A stretch of DNA of 64,000 nt from Anaeromicropila herbilytica (lineage in GTDB: Bacteria; Bacillota; Clostridia; Lachnospirales; Lachnospiraceae). A program made the position numbers and the translations under genes. Where the stretch lies: NCBI RefSeq assembly GCF_016591975.1, contig NZ_AP024169.1, forward strand, positions 3,325,001-3,389,000, given 5' to 3'. Positions 26,311 through 35,289 of this stretch are shown here, one piece after another; within the stretch, counting starts at the first letter, position 1; each line of letters starts with the position of its first letter. Under the pieces are notes generated by a model. The model did not search any database. It saw only the letters and a program-made list of their open reading frames with translations, and had not been told where the DNA came from.

Positions 26311-26982
26311 TTATTTCACTGTTCCAAACTTATTAAGTGGCCATACTCGAATCAAGCATTTGCCTTCAATCAAGTCTCTTTTTACAGGGCCAACTTCTTC
26401 ATATCGACTATCTTCACTTACCTTACGATTATCGCCTAATACGAAGTACTCATCTTTTCCTAATTTGATTGGTTCTGCTGCAATACCAGATTCAGTGATA
26501 GGATCTTTACCATAATGCTCTTCTAACTTTTTATTGTTGATATAAATATCACTACCGATGATCTGAATTGTTTCTCCTGGTAAACCAATTACTCTTTTAA
26601 CATAATAATCCTTTTGGTCTCTTCCATAAGGATAAAACATAATAATATCAAAACGTTTTGGATCTGAAATGTGATATGTAACTTTATCAACAATTAAGTT
26701 CTCACCACTATGAAGAGTATTCATCATTGATGGTCCATCTACAACAGTTCTTTGAATTACATATCGTGGTACAATAAATACGCAAACAAATAATACCGCA
26801 GCATATATTAGTAACTCCATAATTGTTCTTTTTATACCACCCTTTTTAGTATCAGAACTTTTATCATCTGGGATTGGTTCATCTTGATGGTTTGTGTCCA
26901 CTTCATCATACTCAACATTCTCTTTGTTACCTATATTTTCAATTTCTGATTCTATAAAATCATCTTTTTGTTTATTATCCAT
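26311..26982 (-). CDS. lepB: Type I signal peptidase (paralogue 1)
   Basis: 223 residues. An acidic, low-complexity cytoplasmic N-terminus (about 1-50) precedes one membrane helix (about 53-72). Catalytic serine in GPSMMNTL (box B), general-base lysine in YYVKRVIGLPGET (box D) and box E GDNRKVSEDSR are all present. It removes Sec signal peptides outside the membrane. AGGAGTTATAT precedes the ATG. A closely similar gene lies 23 bases upstream; the C-terminal 80 residues are near-identical in pattern, so this is a recent tandem duplication. Confidence 0.94.
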   Translation of the reverse strand: MDNKQKDDFIESEIENIGNKENVEYDEVDTNHQDEPIPDDKSSDTKKGGIKRTIMELLIYAAVLFVCVFIVPRYVIQRTVVDGPSMMNTLHSGENLIVDKVTYHISDPKRFDIIMFYPYGRDQKDYYVKRVIGLPGETIQIIGSDIYINNKKLEEHYGKDPITESGIAAEPIKLGKDEYFVLGDNRKVSEDSRYEEVGPVKRDLIEGKCLIRVWPLNKFGTVK

Positions 26983-27005
26983 ATATAACTCCTATCTCGC
27001 TCCGA

Positions 27006-27599
27006 TTAGCGGTGCTTTAGAACTCCAATTTCGTTAAGAGGCCATATTCTAAACCAGGTACGGCCAATAATCGAATCCCTTTGAACGAGACCAACTTCTG
27101 CGAATCTACTATCTTTACTATTATTTCGATTATCACCTAACACAAAATATTCGTCTTTACCTAGCGTTATTGGGTCTTTCGCTATTCCTCCATCCTCTAT
27201 CGGATCTTTACCATAATTCTCTTTTAATAATTTATTATTTATATAAATATCACTTCCTTTGATTTGAACAGTTTCTCCTGGAAGTGCAATGATTCTTTTT
27301 ATAAAATACAACTTCTTATTGTTCTCGAAAGGTCGAAACACAATGACATCAAAACGTTCTGGTTCATGTAAACGATAAGATACTTTTTCAAGTATTAAAT
27401 GATTTTCATTTTGCAACGTACTTTCCATTGATGAACCATTCACTTCAACATGTTCACCAACAAATATGTTAATAAATCCAAATATAGCTATTACCACTAA
27501 GAAGTACAGAACCATATGCATAATATCTTTCATATAGTTTATTTGTTCAACTTCTTCAACTTTACTATCTTCTTTTATATCTTCATTCTGTTTCATCAT
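27006..27599 (-). CDS. lepB: Type I signal peptidase (paralogue 2)
   Basis: 197 residues. Membrane helix at about 26-47, catalytic serine in GSSMESTL, lysine in YFIKRIIALPGET and box E GDNRNNSKDSR. Shorter N-terminus than its tandem neighbour. Two adjacent Met codons at the start; the GCAGGTAAGA site serves either. It is expressed first of the pair, downstream of rpoZ across 213 bases that contain a widely spaced AGCACTTTCG/CGAAAGTGCT inverted repeat (about 27665-27762). The two enzymes may differ in substrate set. Confidence 0.93.
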   Translation of the reverse strand: MMKQNEDIKEDSKVEEVEQINYMKDIMHMVLYFLVVIAIFGFINIFVGEHVEVNGSSMESTLQNENHLILEKVSYRLHEPERFDVIVFRPFENNKKLYFIKRIIALPGETVQIKGSDIYINNKLLKENYGKDPIEDGGIAKDPITLGKDEYFVLGDNRNNSKDSRFAEVGLVQRDSIIGRTWFRIWPLNEIGVLKHR

Positions 27600-27812
27600 T
27601 CTTACCTGCTTCCGTAGGATTCTTACGACTTTAGAAGCATACTCCTAACTCATTCATATGCTAAAGCACTTTCGAAACATCCATATTACAGCAAATTATC
27701 TTATATTATTTCTAATACTCTTAAGATATCTTACAATATATAAATGAAACGAAAGTGCTATATTCTTTTCAATGCTTACTAACCATATAAGCTTAGAAAT
27801 CTGTGTTATTAA

Positions 27813-28058
27813 TTAATCTTCCTTAATGTCTTCATCACTAACGATTTTTACTTTTGATTCATAAAGTTCTTCGATTGCGATTGATAGAGGTTTTGGACAA
27901 TTGCTTCTTACAAGTGGTTCACTACCATCAATAATTTGTCTTGCTCTTTTTGATGTAGCAAGTACGATGGAATATCTACTTTGAACAACAGGTTGCTCAC
28001 CTGATTCTACCTCACTATTAACTATTGCCATTAAATCTGTATACGATGGATGTAACAT
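27813..28058 (-). CDS. rpoZ: DNA-directed RNA polymerase omega subunit
   Basis: 81 residues. Contains the RpoZ core SRYSIVLATSKRARQI (about 28-42) and a KPLSIAIEEL helix (about 56-65). It helps fold and latch the beta-prime subunit. GAGGAGAATTTTAAT precedes the ATG, and the gene begins one base after the gmk stop. The yicC-remA-gmk-rpoZ order is conserved in Firmicutes. Confidence 0.92.
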   Translation of the reverse strand: MLHPSYTDLMAIVNSEVESGEQPVVQSRYSIVLATSKRARQIIDGSEPLVRSNCPKPLSIAIEELYESKVKIVSDEDIKED

Positions 28059-28059
28059 A

Positions 28060-28692
28060 TTAAAATTCTCCTCTCTTAAAAGCCTCTAGCTCATTTGATA
28101 TCTCTTTGATAAATTCTTTGTTTTTTGACGACTTACTATGCTCGTTCATAATAATTTGATTAATTTGTTCAACACAAGCCTTTAAATCATCATTTACTAC
28201 AATATAATCATAACAATTCATATATTCAGCTTCTTCCGAGGCACGGATTAGTCTTTTTTGAATTGTCTCTATTGTCTCAGTTCCTCTGTTAATTAGTCTT
28301 TTCTTTAATTCTTCGGCATTTGGAGGCGTGATAAAAAGTAATAAAGCATCTTCAAATTGCTCCTTCACTTTTAACGCTCCTTGAATCTCGATTTCTAATA
28401 TAACATTCTTTCCTAATTCGAGTTGTTCCTCTACATATTTCTTAGGCGTTCCATAATAATTACCCACATATTCAGCCCACTCGAATAGTTGATTCTGTTC
28501 TATCATACTCTCAAACTTATCTCTTGTCAAAAAGAAATACTCTTTTCCATCAATTTCTCCCTGTCTTGGAGCTCTCGTTGTAGCAGAAATTGATAATCCA
28601 TAATCAAATTGATTCAGCAGTTCTTTCATAACCGTACCTTTTCCAGCTCCTGAAAACCCTGAAACAACGGTTAATATTCCTTTTTTACTCAT
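28060..28692 (-). CDS. gmk: Guanylate kinase
   Basis: 210 residues from the ATG at 28692; an ATG three codons earlier touches the AAAGG site, whereas this one is nine bases from it. P-loop SGFSGAGKGT (about 11-20), the GMP-binding region SATTRAPRQGEIDGKEYFF (about 36-54) and an R-rich lid. It converts GMP to GDP. It overlaps the remA end by eight bases and is followed at one base by rpoZ, so tightly coupled. Confidence 0.95.
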   Translation of the reverse strand: MSKKGILTVVSGFSGAGKGTVMKELLNQFDYGLSISATTRAPRQGEIDGKEYFFLTRDKFESMIEQNQLFEWAEYVGNYYGTPKKYVEEQLELGKNVILEIEIQGALKVKEQFEDALLLFITPPNAEELKKRLINRGTETIETIQKRLIRASEEAEYMNCYDYIVVNDDLKACVEQINQIIMNEHSKSSKNKEFIKEISNELEAFKRGEF

Positions 28693-28969
28693 TCTCTTCA
28701 TCCTTTAAATTATCTAATTTAACATCAATTCCTTCTTTATTGAAACGGTTCGCTATTGTCTCAGGTAAAAGTGCAGATAGTACAAGATGCCCGCTATCCG
28801 TTACAATAACAGCTCTTGTTCTTCTTCCACAAGTACCATCAATGGCCATGCCGTTATCCTTTGCATTCTGCACCATTCTCTTAATTGGAGCAGCTTCTGG
28901 ACTTATAATTGCAATAATCTTCTCAGAATTCACTATATTGCCAAACCCTATATTGATTAAGCGATTCAA
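28685..28969 (-). CDS. remA: RemA-type DNA-binding regulator (DUF370)
   Basis: 94 residues, beginning with a TTG codon seven bases after AGAGGA. The sequence INIGFGNIVNSEKIIAIISPEAAPIKRMV is the family core, followed by GRRTRAVIVTDSGHLVLS. In B. subtilis RemA forms a DNA-wrapping ring that activates biofilm-matrix and osmoprotection genes; that role is known for the family, not shown here. It overlaps gmk by eight bases. Confidence 0.92.
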   Translation of the reverse strand: MNRLINIGFGNIVNSEKIIAIISPEAAPIKRMVQNAKDNGMAIDGTCGRRTRAVIVTDSGHLVLSALLPETIANRFNKEGIDVKLDNLKDEENE

Positions 28970-29038
28970 TCTTCATTCCTCTTTCCGTTCAAAATTATAA
29001 TAAAATGTTCGTCAAAAGTAAATAACATTTTTCACTTC

Positions 29039-29917
29039 TTATTCAATATTTTGTATCTGTTCTCTAATCTTCTCAATCTCAGTTTTCAGATCAATTGCTG
29101 TGTTCGTAACAGATAAATCATTTGATTTTGAAAGTATAGTATTGGCTTCACGATTCATTTCTTGTGCAATAAAATCAAGCTTTCTACCAACACTTTCGCC
29201 TTCTTCAAGAGTTGCTTTCATATTCTTAATATGACTCTTTAATCGTACCGTTTCTTCATCCACGCATATTTTATCTGCAAAGATTGTAATCTCGGTTGCA
29301 AGTACACTCTCATCAATTTTTGTATCACCTAGTAATTCAGATACCTTTTGAGTTAATTTCTCTCTATACTCTGATACAATCTCAGGTGATCTAGTCTCGA
29401 TATAATCCACATGTGCCAGCATACCATCTAATTTGTTAATAAGATCTTTCTTAAGTTCATTACCTTCCGTTATTCTTGTCTCAACAAATCGTTTTGCAGC
29501 TTCTTCCACAACTTTCTCTAAAAGCTTCCATAGTTCTGTCTCATCAACTGTCTGTTCTTCAAGAATCAGTACTTCTGGATATCTTGATAACGTGGATACT
29601 CTAACATCGTTCTCTAATTGAAATTGCTCACTAATCTTAGTTAGATTGTTGTAATACTCTCTTGCAATATCTTCATTGTATTTTACACAAATTTTATTCT
29701 CAGTATAATCTTCATAAGTTATAAAAATATCTACTTTTCCGCGTTGTATATATTTTTTTAGAACATTTCGAATTCCTGCCTCAAAAAAACTTAGTTTTTT
29801 TGGCATCTTAATTGAGATATCACAATATCTATGATTTACTGCCTTCATCTCAACTATGATTTTCTTTTCTTCATTAGATATTTCATATCTACCAAAACCG
29901 GTCATACTCTTTATCAT
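29039..29917 (-). CDS. YicC/YloC-family endoribonuclease
   Basis: 292 residues, full length. It starts MIKSMTGFGR and ends with the DUF1732 block GRKLDFIAQEMNREANTI..KTEIEKIREQIQNIE, the family signatures. YicC-type proteins have been described as RNases. It leads the yicC-remA-gmk-rpoZ cluster, 69 bases before remA, and has a near-consensus promoter about 110 bases upstream of its start. Confidence 0.92.
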   Translation of the reverse strand: MIKSMTGFGRYEISNEEKKIIVEMKAVNHRYCDISIKMPKKLSFFEAGIRNVLKKYIQRGKVDIFITYEDYTENKICVKYNEDIAREYYNNLTKISEQFQLENDVRVSTLSRYPEVLILEEQTVDETELWKLLEKVVEEAAKRFVETRITEGNELKKDLINKLDGMLAHVDYIETRSPEIVSEYREKLTQKVSELLGDTKIDESVLATEITIFADKICVDEETVRLKSHIKNMKATLEEGESVGRKLDFIAQEMNREANTILSKSNDLSVTNTAIDLKTEIEKIREQIQNIE

Positions 29918-30233
29918 TTTTCACACGCTCTTTCATTTACAATAAGTAGTCTTACAGCTCTAATTCTCGTAAATCCTCATTATAATTATTCCATAATTTT
30001 CTATGTGATATTTATACACATATCATCTCATTATAATAGATATGTATAGACAAGTCAAGGTATGAGAATTTGTCGTTTATCGTCTAACAAAGCTCTTTAT
30101 TTATAACGTATATTAATCATATAGTTTAGTACTAATTATAAATTGAATTTTTTAAATATTTTAAGTATTTTTTGTAGAATTTCCCCTTATACTATGCTAT
30201 ACTTTTCAAGATAAAATTTTAGGAGGTAATCTC
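29918..30233. other. yicC-uraA divergent spacer, 316 bp
   Basis: Carries the yicC promoter (30030-30058) and, before uraA, an extended -10 (TGCTATACT, 30195-30203). No purine riboswitch and no obvious PyrR-type attenuator hairpin was found in the short uraA leader. The rest is AT-rich. Confidence 0.55.
30030..30058 (-). promoter_or_regulatory. Sigma-A promoter of yicC-remA-gmk-rpoZ
   Basis: Minus strand TTGACT (30058-30053), 17 bases, perfect TATAAT (30035-30030). Confidence 0.75.
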
Positions 30234-31511
30234 GTGGGAAATAATAAAGTTATTCAAGTAGAAGATAAGGTACCTGTTAATCTATTGATACCATTATCAA
30301 TCCAACATATGTTTGCAATGTTCGGCGCATCAGTTCTTGTACCTATTTTGTTCCATATCAATCCATCGGTTGTACTATTAATGAATGGTATTGGTACTCT
30401 ATTATTTATTCTTATTACAAAGGGCAAATCCCCTGCGTATCTTGGTTCTAGTTTTGCTTTTCTTGTTCCAGCAGGTCTTGTCATGACAAAATGGGGATAC
30501 CCAGAAGCTCTTGGTGGCTTTGTTGCAGTTGGTTTCGCTATTTGTATTCTTTCTTTCATCATCTATAAGTTTGGTATCAATTGGATTGACGTTGTTCTTC
30601 CAGCCGCAGCGATGGGGCCAGTAGTTGCACTGATTGGTTTGGAATTAGCTTCGACTGCCGCAGATACTGCTAGAATTGTTGTTACAGCAACTAGACCAAA
30701 AATAGATTCTGGTGATGTCATTGTCTTTTTAGTTACTTTAGCATTCGCGGTATTAGGTAATGTGCTATTTCGTAAATTCTTTGCTGTAATTCCTATCTTA
30801 ATTTCAATTATTGCAGGATATATAACTGCATTAATTACTAATGTATTAAAACTTCAAGATGTAAAAGATGCTTTATTTACGGATTTCTTTGTAATCCCTA
30901 ATTTTCAAGCCCCACATTTTAATCTTCAAGCAATCATCATGATTTTACCAGTTATTCTTGTTATTGCATCAGAGCATACTGGACATCAGATTGTTACTAG
31001 TAAAATTGTTGATAGAGACCTTTTAAAAGATCCTGGATTACATCGTTCCTTATTTGCTGATGGTATCTCCACTATTCTCTCTGGTATGGTAGGATCTGTT
31101 CCAACTACAACTTATGGCGAGAACATTGGTGTTATGGCAATGACAAAAGTATATTCGGTACGTGTAATTGGTGGAGCAGCAGTTCTATCGATTATCTCTT
31201 CCTTTATTGGACCAGTTGCAGCACTTATTCAGACAATCCCAGGTCCAGTAATTGGTGGTATTTCCTTCTTACTTTACGGTATGATTGGTGCTTCTGGTAT
31301 CCGCATTATAGTTGATGCGAATGTAGATTATAGTCGAAGCCGTAATCTTACACTTACCTCTGTTGTATTTGTAACTGGATTATCTGGTGTTGTATTAAAG
31401 ATTGGTGAAGTTGAGTTAAAGGGTATGGTTCTTGCTTGTATTGTTGGCATCATTCTATCACTTTTATTCTATATCTTTGATAAATTCAACTTAACTAATG
31501 ATCGTGAATAA
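30234..31511 (+). CDS. uraA: Uracil permease (NCS2/UraA family)
   Basis: 425 residues, about 12-14 membrane helices. GTG start with AGGAGGTAATCTC. The NCS2 substrate-site motifs SEHTGHQ (about 243-249) and TTYGENIGVMA (about 291-301) and a YLGSSFAF segment (about 73-80) are those of the uracil branch rather than xanthine carriers. It imports uracil with protons. Monocistronic; ends in a strong hairpin terminator. Substrate is inferred from family motifs. Confidence 0.9.
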   Translation: MGNNKVIQVEDKVPVNLLIPLSIQHMFAMFGASVLVPILFHINPSVVLLMNGIGTLLFILITKGKSPAYLGSSFAFLVPAGLVMTKWGYPEALGGFVAVGFAICILSFIIYKFGINWIDVVLPAAAMGPVVALIGLELASTAADTARIVVTATRPKIDSGDVIVFLVTLAFAVLGNVLFRKFFAVIPILISIIAGYITALITNVLKLQDVKDALFTDFFVIPNFQAPHFNLQAIIMILPVILVIASEHTGHQIVTSKIVDRDLLKDPGLHRSLFADGISTILSGMVGSVPTTTYGENIGVMAMTKVYSVRVIGGAAVLSIISSFIGPVAALIQTIPGPVIGGISFLLYGMIGASGIRIIVDANVDYSRSRNLTLTSVVFVTGLSGVVLKIGEVELKGMVLACIVGIILSLLFYIFDKFNLTNDRE

Positions 31512-31525
31512 TTAACTATAATATG

Positions 31526-31562
31526 AATTGGCCCTCACTATTTAAGTGAAGGCCAATTTTTT
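31526..31562 (+). terminator. Terminator of uraA
   Basis: TTGGCC(C)TCACT and AGTGA(A)GGCCAA pair around about six bases and run into TTTTTTC, 14 bases after the uraA stop. It also lies just past the end of the convergent ABC permease gene. Confidence 0.88.
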
Positions 31563-31576
31563 CTTTATATCATATT

Positions 31577-33640
31577 TTATTCAATATATCCAATATCTTT
31601 TTTCACGAAATCAGGTATGTTTCCTTTTCTAAAATAACAATTATATTTTTCAATATTGCCATAGTTATCTTTTTTCACAACCATATCGACACGAACCATA
31701 TCCTCTACATTGATTACAGCTTGATTCATATAATAATGTTGATCTTCAACTAATCCTTCTAGAATTTGTCTTATCTTTTGCTGATCTTGATACTTGATTG
31801 TTTTTCCTTCATCAATAATTTTCATTACATTACCATCCATATTATCGGTAGTATTGTCATTTGAAGTATCTTGATTATTTGATATTGTTATTTCTTTTAC
31901 AACCTGTGCAGTAACTCCATCCGTTGCATTAAATCCATGATTATTTAAAAATTTAATTGTATTTGAAAAGCTTGAATACACTGGATAATCATATAAATTT
32001 TCATTATTTAGTCTAATTGTAATATAAGCTAATGGATTCTTAGCATGTTCATCTAATGTAAGATTACTAAGATCTGCTTTATAGTCCTCTACTAATTGGT
32101 TCTTTTCCTCTTGATTCAAGCTGAATTCTTTATTTTCAAAAGTATTATAACATGAAATCTTTTTTATATATTCTGCATCCAATTGATAGATTGGATAATG
32201 AGCTTCTTTAAATTCTTGATTTTCATATAACTTCTTTATTAATTTCATTCTATCTTCCGAAGTCAATTTATATGCTCGATATACTTCTTTCCCATTCTTT
32301 AAAGTATACTTAACATTATACCCATAAGTTCCTTCCATATAACCATCTTCATCATGATTAATATTTTTTATACCAGCTTTCACAAGATCATATGCATTAT
32401 CAAAATTGGTAAGTTTCATACGTTCCAATTGATACTTTTCTCCATTTATATAAGTCGTATCTTTGTCTGAGTAATGGATATCCTCATCTAATCCGTCTAC
32501 TGATACACTCATCGTTTTTATATCGCTTTTACTAGGTAAATAAGAATCATAATGTGTCACATCTAGTTCAAAGATAAGTATAACTACTGCAATCATTCCA
32601 GCACATGTAAGCAGTTCTTTCTTATGAAGAAATGCACATCGTATATCAAAATTATAGATAATTTCAATAATCGCATATGATATGATGAAGGCTATGACTA
32701 ATCCAAAGAAAAACCACCCCTGAGAGTTACCATACGTTACTTCGCGGAATAATATACCTCCTGCCAGTGTCAAAGGTACTACCAGCATAATTTTTATCAC
32801 AGGCTTACTGATAGAAAATGCCATAGCCTTACCAGCTGCTTCGGATGGACGCTTCGTGTATAAAAACAATGCTAATATTATCAAAAGAATAGTTACAATC
32901 AAAGTGATAACGATATTTCCTCCTATCTCGCTACTACTTTTTTGTATTGTTTCAATATATCGTCCAATTGGTGAAAGGAAAAGAACAAATCCATCCATAT
33001 CTTGATTCTTCATGTAATAAGTATGAAAGAATGTACTAAAATAAGCTTCCTTTAACGCCAATACACATGGACCATATATTAATAATACAGCGGTTCCAAA
33101 ACAACTAATGATAAAATTACCCGTTAACATAACCGCAATAACTATTACAGTATAAATTAATGAATAAAATAGAAAGTTAATACCAATTGCTTTCAATACT
33201 TCATGAAATATTTCTCCACTCATTACATGGTTTATTGATAAAATTATAAAGCTAATAAGAATACTTATAATATAAGGAACTAAATAAATGAGTAAACCAT
33301 TGATATAACTAACAGCAAATAATGCTTCTCTGCGAACTGGTATACTATGATAGAAATCTACCTTTTTCTTAGAATGTAAATAGAAGAATCCACTTAATCC
33401 ACAAATAGCTGCACCACATACTACAATTAACACACCTAACTCAGATCGTATACCTACAAAATGCAGGATTTGCTCTCTTACATGTTCAATCTTATATTGA
33501 TAACTGTTATACTTTTCAATCATGATTGCTAATAACACTGGGTAACTAAAGAAGAACACAATAGATGCCAAAGCAATTGTCCAGATTCTTCTTTTTATAT
33601 CCTCTTTCATTAATTTAAAGAATAAGTTTCTTGATGTCAT
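31577..33640 (-). CDS. ABC-2-type transporter permease with large extracellular/soluble C-terminal part
   Basis: 687 residues. A hydrophobic N-terminal half with about nine or ten membrane segments (first at about 20-40, last ending at about 355), then about 330 hydrophilic residues rich in D/K/N/Y. The form is that of the permeases encoded with YtrA-type GntR regulators and BcrA-type ATPases in Firmicutes. Substrate unknown; antimicrobial-peptide or wall-related export is a guess from context. GGAGGTAGTGGGAT precedes the ATG, which lies within the last 26 bases of the ATPase gene. Confidence 0.8.
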   Translation of the reverse strand: MTSRNLFFKLMKEDIKRRIWTIALASIVFFFSYPVLLAIMIEKYNSYQYKIEHVREQILHFVGIRSELGVLIVVCGAAICGLSGFFYLHSKKKVDFYHSIPVRREALFAVSYINGLLIYLVPYIISILISFIILSINHVMSGEIFHEVLKAIGINFLFYSLIYTVIVIAVMLTGNFIISCFGTAVLLIYGPCVLALKEAYFSTFFHTYYMKNQDMDGFVLFLSPIGRYIETIQKSSSEIGGNIVITLIVTILLIILALFLYTKRPSEAAGKAMAFSISKPVIKIMLVVPLTLAGGILFREVTYGNSQGWFFFGLVIAFIISYAIIEIIYNFDIRCAFLHKKELLTCAGMIAVVILIFELDVTHYDSYLPSKSDIKTMSVSVDGLDEDIHYSDKDTTYINGEKYQLERMKLTNFDNAYDLVKAGIKNINHDEDGYMEGTYGYNVKYTLKNGKEVYRAYKLTSEDRMKLIKKLYENQEFKEAHYPIYQLDAEYIKKISCYNTFENKEFSLNQEEKNQLVEDYKADLSNLTLDEHAKNPLAYITIRLNNENLYDYPVYSSFSNTIKFLNNHGFNATDGVTAQVVKEITISNNQDTSNDNTTDNMDGNVMKIIDEGKTIKYQDQQKIRQILEGLVEDQHYYMNQAVINVEDMVRVDMVVKKDNYGNIEKYNCYFRKGNIPDFVKKDIGYIE

Positions 33641-34517
33641 ATCCCACTACCTCCGTTTCACTAATAAATATTTCCTCTAAGGTTAATGGAAGAACTTCTG
33701 AAAAGATTGGCTTTGTCTGTTCAATACGTTTCGTAATCTCTTCACAGTTACCTCTTGCAGTAATAGTATATAGATTACCTCTCTTATCAATCTTAATAAG
33801 TTCAATTCCTTCAAATACTTGCTTTATATCCACTTCTTTTTGGAATACGCATTGAATCTTGTGTATACTCAATTTCATATCAAATAAATCCTTGGATAAT
33901 AATATTCCACCTTTATGCAGTAGCCCAACATGATCGCAGATATCCTCTAATTCTCTTAAATTATGTGAAGCGATAATAGGTGTCATATTACGTTCTGATA
34001 TTTCCTTTGCAAAGATACTTTTTACTGCCTGACGCATCACAGGATCTAATCCATCGAAGGTCTCATCACAGAAGATATATTTCGTATTAGCGCAGATACC
34101 GCAGATAACAGATAATTGCTTTTTCATACCTTTGGAAAACGTATTAATCTTTCGCTTTCTATCTAATTCAAATTGTTTCATCAACGTATTGAAACGATCA
34201 CTATCAAAGTTGCTATAAATAACCTGATAATATTTCTTTAACTCCTCTGGTGTTGCATTGCTAAAGAAATACTGATCATCTGAGATATAATAAAACAGCT
34301 CTTTTGCTTTGATATTTTCATATACTTCCATACCATCGATTTTAATCGTACCACCATCAGGTTTTAATATACCAGCCAACATTCGTATAAAAGTGCTCTT
34401 ACCAGCACCATTTGTTCCAACAAGACCAAATACATTACCTTCTTTGATGGTTGCTGTAACCTGATCTACGGCTTTAATCTTATCAAAGTACTTACTTACA
34501 TTTACAGCTTCAATCAT
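33615..34517 (-). CDS. ABC transporter ATP-binding protein (BcrA/YtrB type)
   Basis: 300 residues from the ATG at 34517 (GAGGAGGAAGGAAAAG upstream). Walker A GTNGAGKST (about 35-43), Q-loop region, signature FSKGMKKQLSV (SKG rather than SGG, common in this subgroup), Walker B YIFCDETFDGLD and the H-loop ASHNLREL. The C-terminal 90 residues form the usual small regulatory domain. It overlaps gntR by eight bases and the permease by 26, so the three genes form one coupled operon. Confidence 0.9.
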   Translation of the reverse strand: MIEAVNVSKYFDKIKAVDQVTATIKEGNVFGLVGTNGAGKSTFIRMLAGILKPDGGTIKIDGMEVYENIKAKELFYYISDDQYFFSNATPEELKKYYQVIYSNFDSDRFNTLMKQFELDRKRKINTFSKGMKKQLSVICGICANTKYIFCDETFDGLDPVMRQAVKSIFAKEISERNMTPIIASHNLRELEDICDHVGLLHKGGILLSKDLFDMKLSIHKIQCVFQKEVDIKQVFEGIELIKIDKRGNLYTITARGNCEEITKRIEQTKPIFSEVLPLTLEEIFISETEVVGYDIKKLIL

Positions 34518-34887
34518 CTTTTCCTTCCTCCTCAAATCCCTCATTAACTTTACTTAAAAATATTTCTTTGGTGATTCCAATCTCTTTTGCTTCTTTCACT
34601 AATTGAAGTACTTCCAATAATATTTCATCTTTCTTGCATTGAACCAAATGATTGTTATCGGATATGAAACTTCCTTTTCCTTTTACTGAATAGATATATC
34701 CCTGTCTCTCTAATTCAGCATATGCCCTCTGAATGGTATTCGGATTAATCGATAAATCCATTGCCAAGTTGCGAACTGATGGTAGCTGACTATCTGGTTC
34801 AAGAACTCCTTTTAGAATTAGTTCTTGAAATCGTTCTACTACTTGTTCATAGATGGGACGTCGATCTTTATAGTCTATAATTATCAT
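34510..34887 (-). CDS. GntR-family regulator, YtrA subfamily
   Basis: 125 residues. Winged helix (about 11-75: IYEQVVERFQELILKGVLEPDSQLPSVRNLAMDLSINPNTIQRAYAELERQGYIYSVKGKGSF) plus a short two-helix dimerisation tail, the YtrA layout with no ligand domain. It heads the ABC operon and very likely represses it through the 11-bp inverted repeat at its own promoter. AAGGAGTAACTT precedes the ATG. Confidence 0.92.
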   Translation of the reverse strand: MIIIDYKDRRPIYEQVVERFQELILKGVLEPDSQLPSVRNLAMDLSINPNTIQRAYAELERQGYIYSVKGKGSFISDNNHLVQCKKDEILLEVLQLVKEAKEIGITKEIFLSKVNEGFEEEGKDD

Positions 34888-34958
34888 AAGTTACTCCTTT
34901 CCATCAATATAGGGAATTAGACAAACACGAAACGGAACTATTATGTTTCGACATTTTG

Positions 34959-34993
34959 TACTAACTGTACTATGTTTCTTAATACAGTTAGTA
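34959..34993. promoter_or_regulatory. GntR/YtrA-type operator
   Basis: TACTAACTGTA (34959-34969) and TACAGTTAGTA (34983-34993) form a perfect 11-bp inverted repeat spaced by 13 bases. It covers the start of transcription and part of the -10 of the gntR promoter, the expected place for autorepression. Confidence 0.78.
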
Positions 34994-35018
34994 TAGTTAT
35001 ACTTCTATATTTTGTCAA
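34990..35018 (-). promoter_or_regulatory. Sigma-A promoter of the gntR-ABC operon
   Basis: Minus strand TTGACA (35018-35013), 17 bases, TATACT (34995-34990). The -10 overlaps the operator arm. Confidence 0.8.
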
Positions 35019-35075
35019 GTAGAAATTTTATATATCTTACTTTTCATCACTCTTTATTGTAGGATTGATCAATAA

Positions 35076-35173
35076 GGATTAAAGTGCCAAAAGTCTCTCT
35101 TAACCTTATTGTGTATAATGAAACACCGATATACACTCAGAAAAACAAAATAAGACATTTGGTACTTTAATCC
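35076..35173. repeat. MITE-like inverted-repeat element, copy B
   Basis: 21-base ends (35076-35096, 35153-35173) are inverted copies at 19 of 21 positions, beginning GGATTAAAGT and containing CAAA(A/T)GTCT. The right half resembles that of copy A (310-366). 98 bp, no coding potential, between divergent genes. Confidence 0.65.
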
Positions 35174-35289
35174 CGAATATTTTATTGGTAATTTTTCTTT
35201 TAAAATCTGATTAATATAGTATAATATACAGTATCAGACGAAACAGTATTGTTCTTCGATGATAAACACACGAAAAGGAGTACCAACAC

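Larger units (their letters stand above)
34888..35289. other. gntR-rqcH divergent spacer, 402 bp
   Basis: Contains the GntR promoter and operator (34959-35018), MITE-like copy B (35076-35173) and a TATAAT (about 35220-35225) that is a plausible -10 for rqcH without a clear -35. No gene. Confidence 0.6.

Noticed and set aside
30060..30233. Purine riboswitch or PyrR attenuator before uraA
   Set aside because: No conserved riboswitch core and no terminator/antiterminator pair; the leader after the -10 is about 30 bases.
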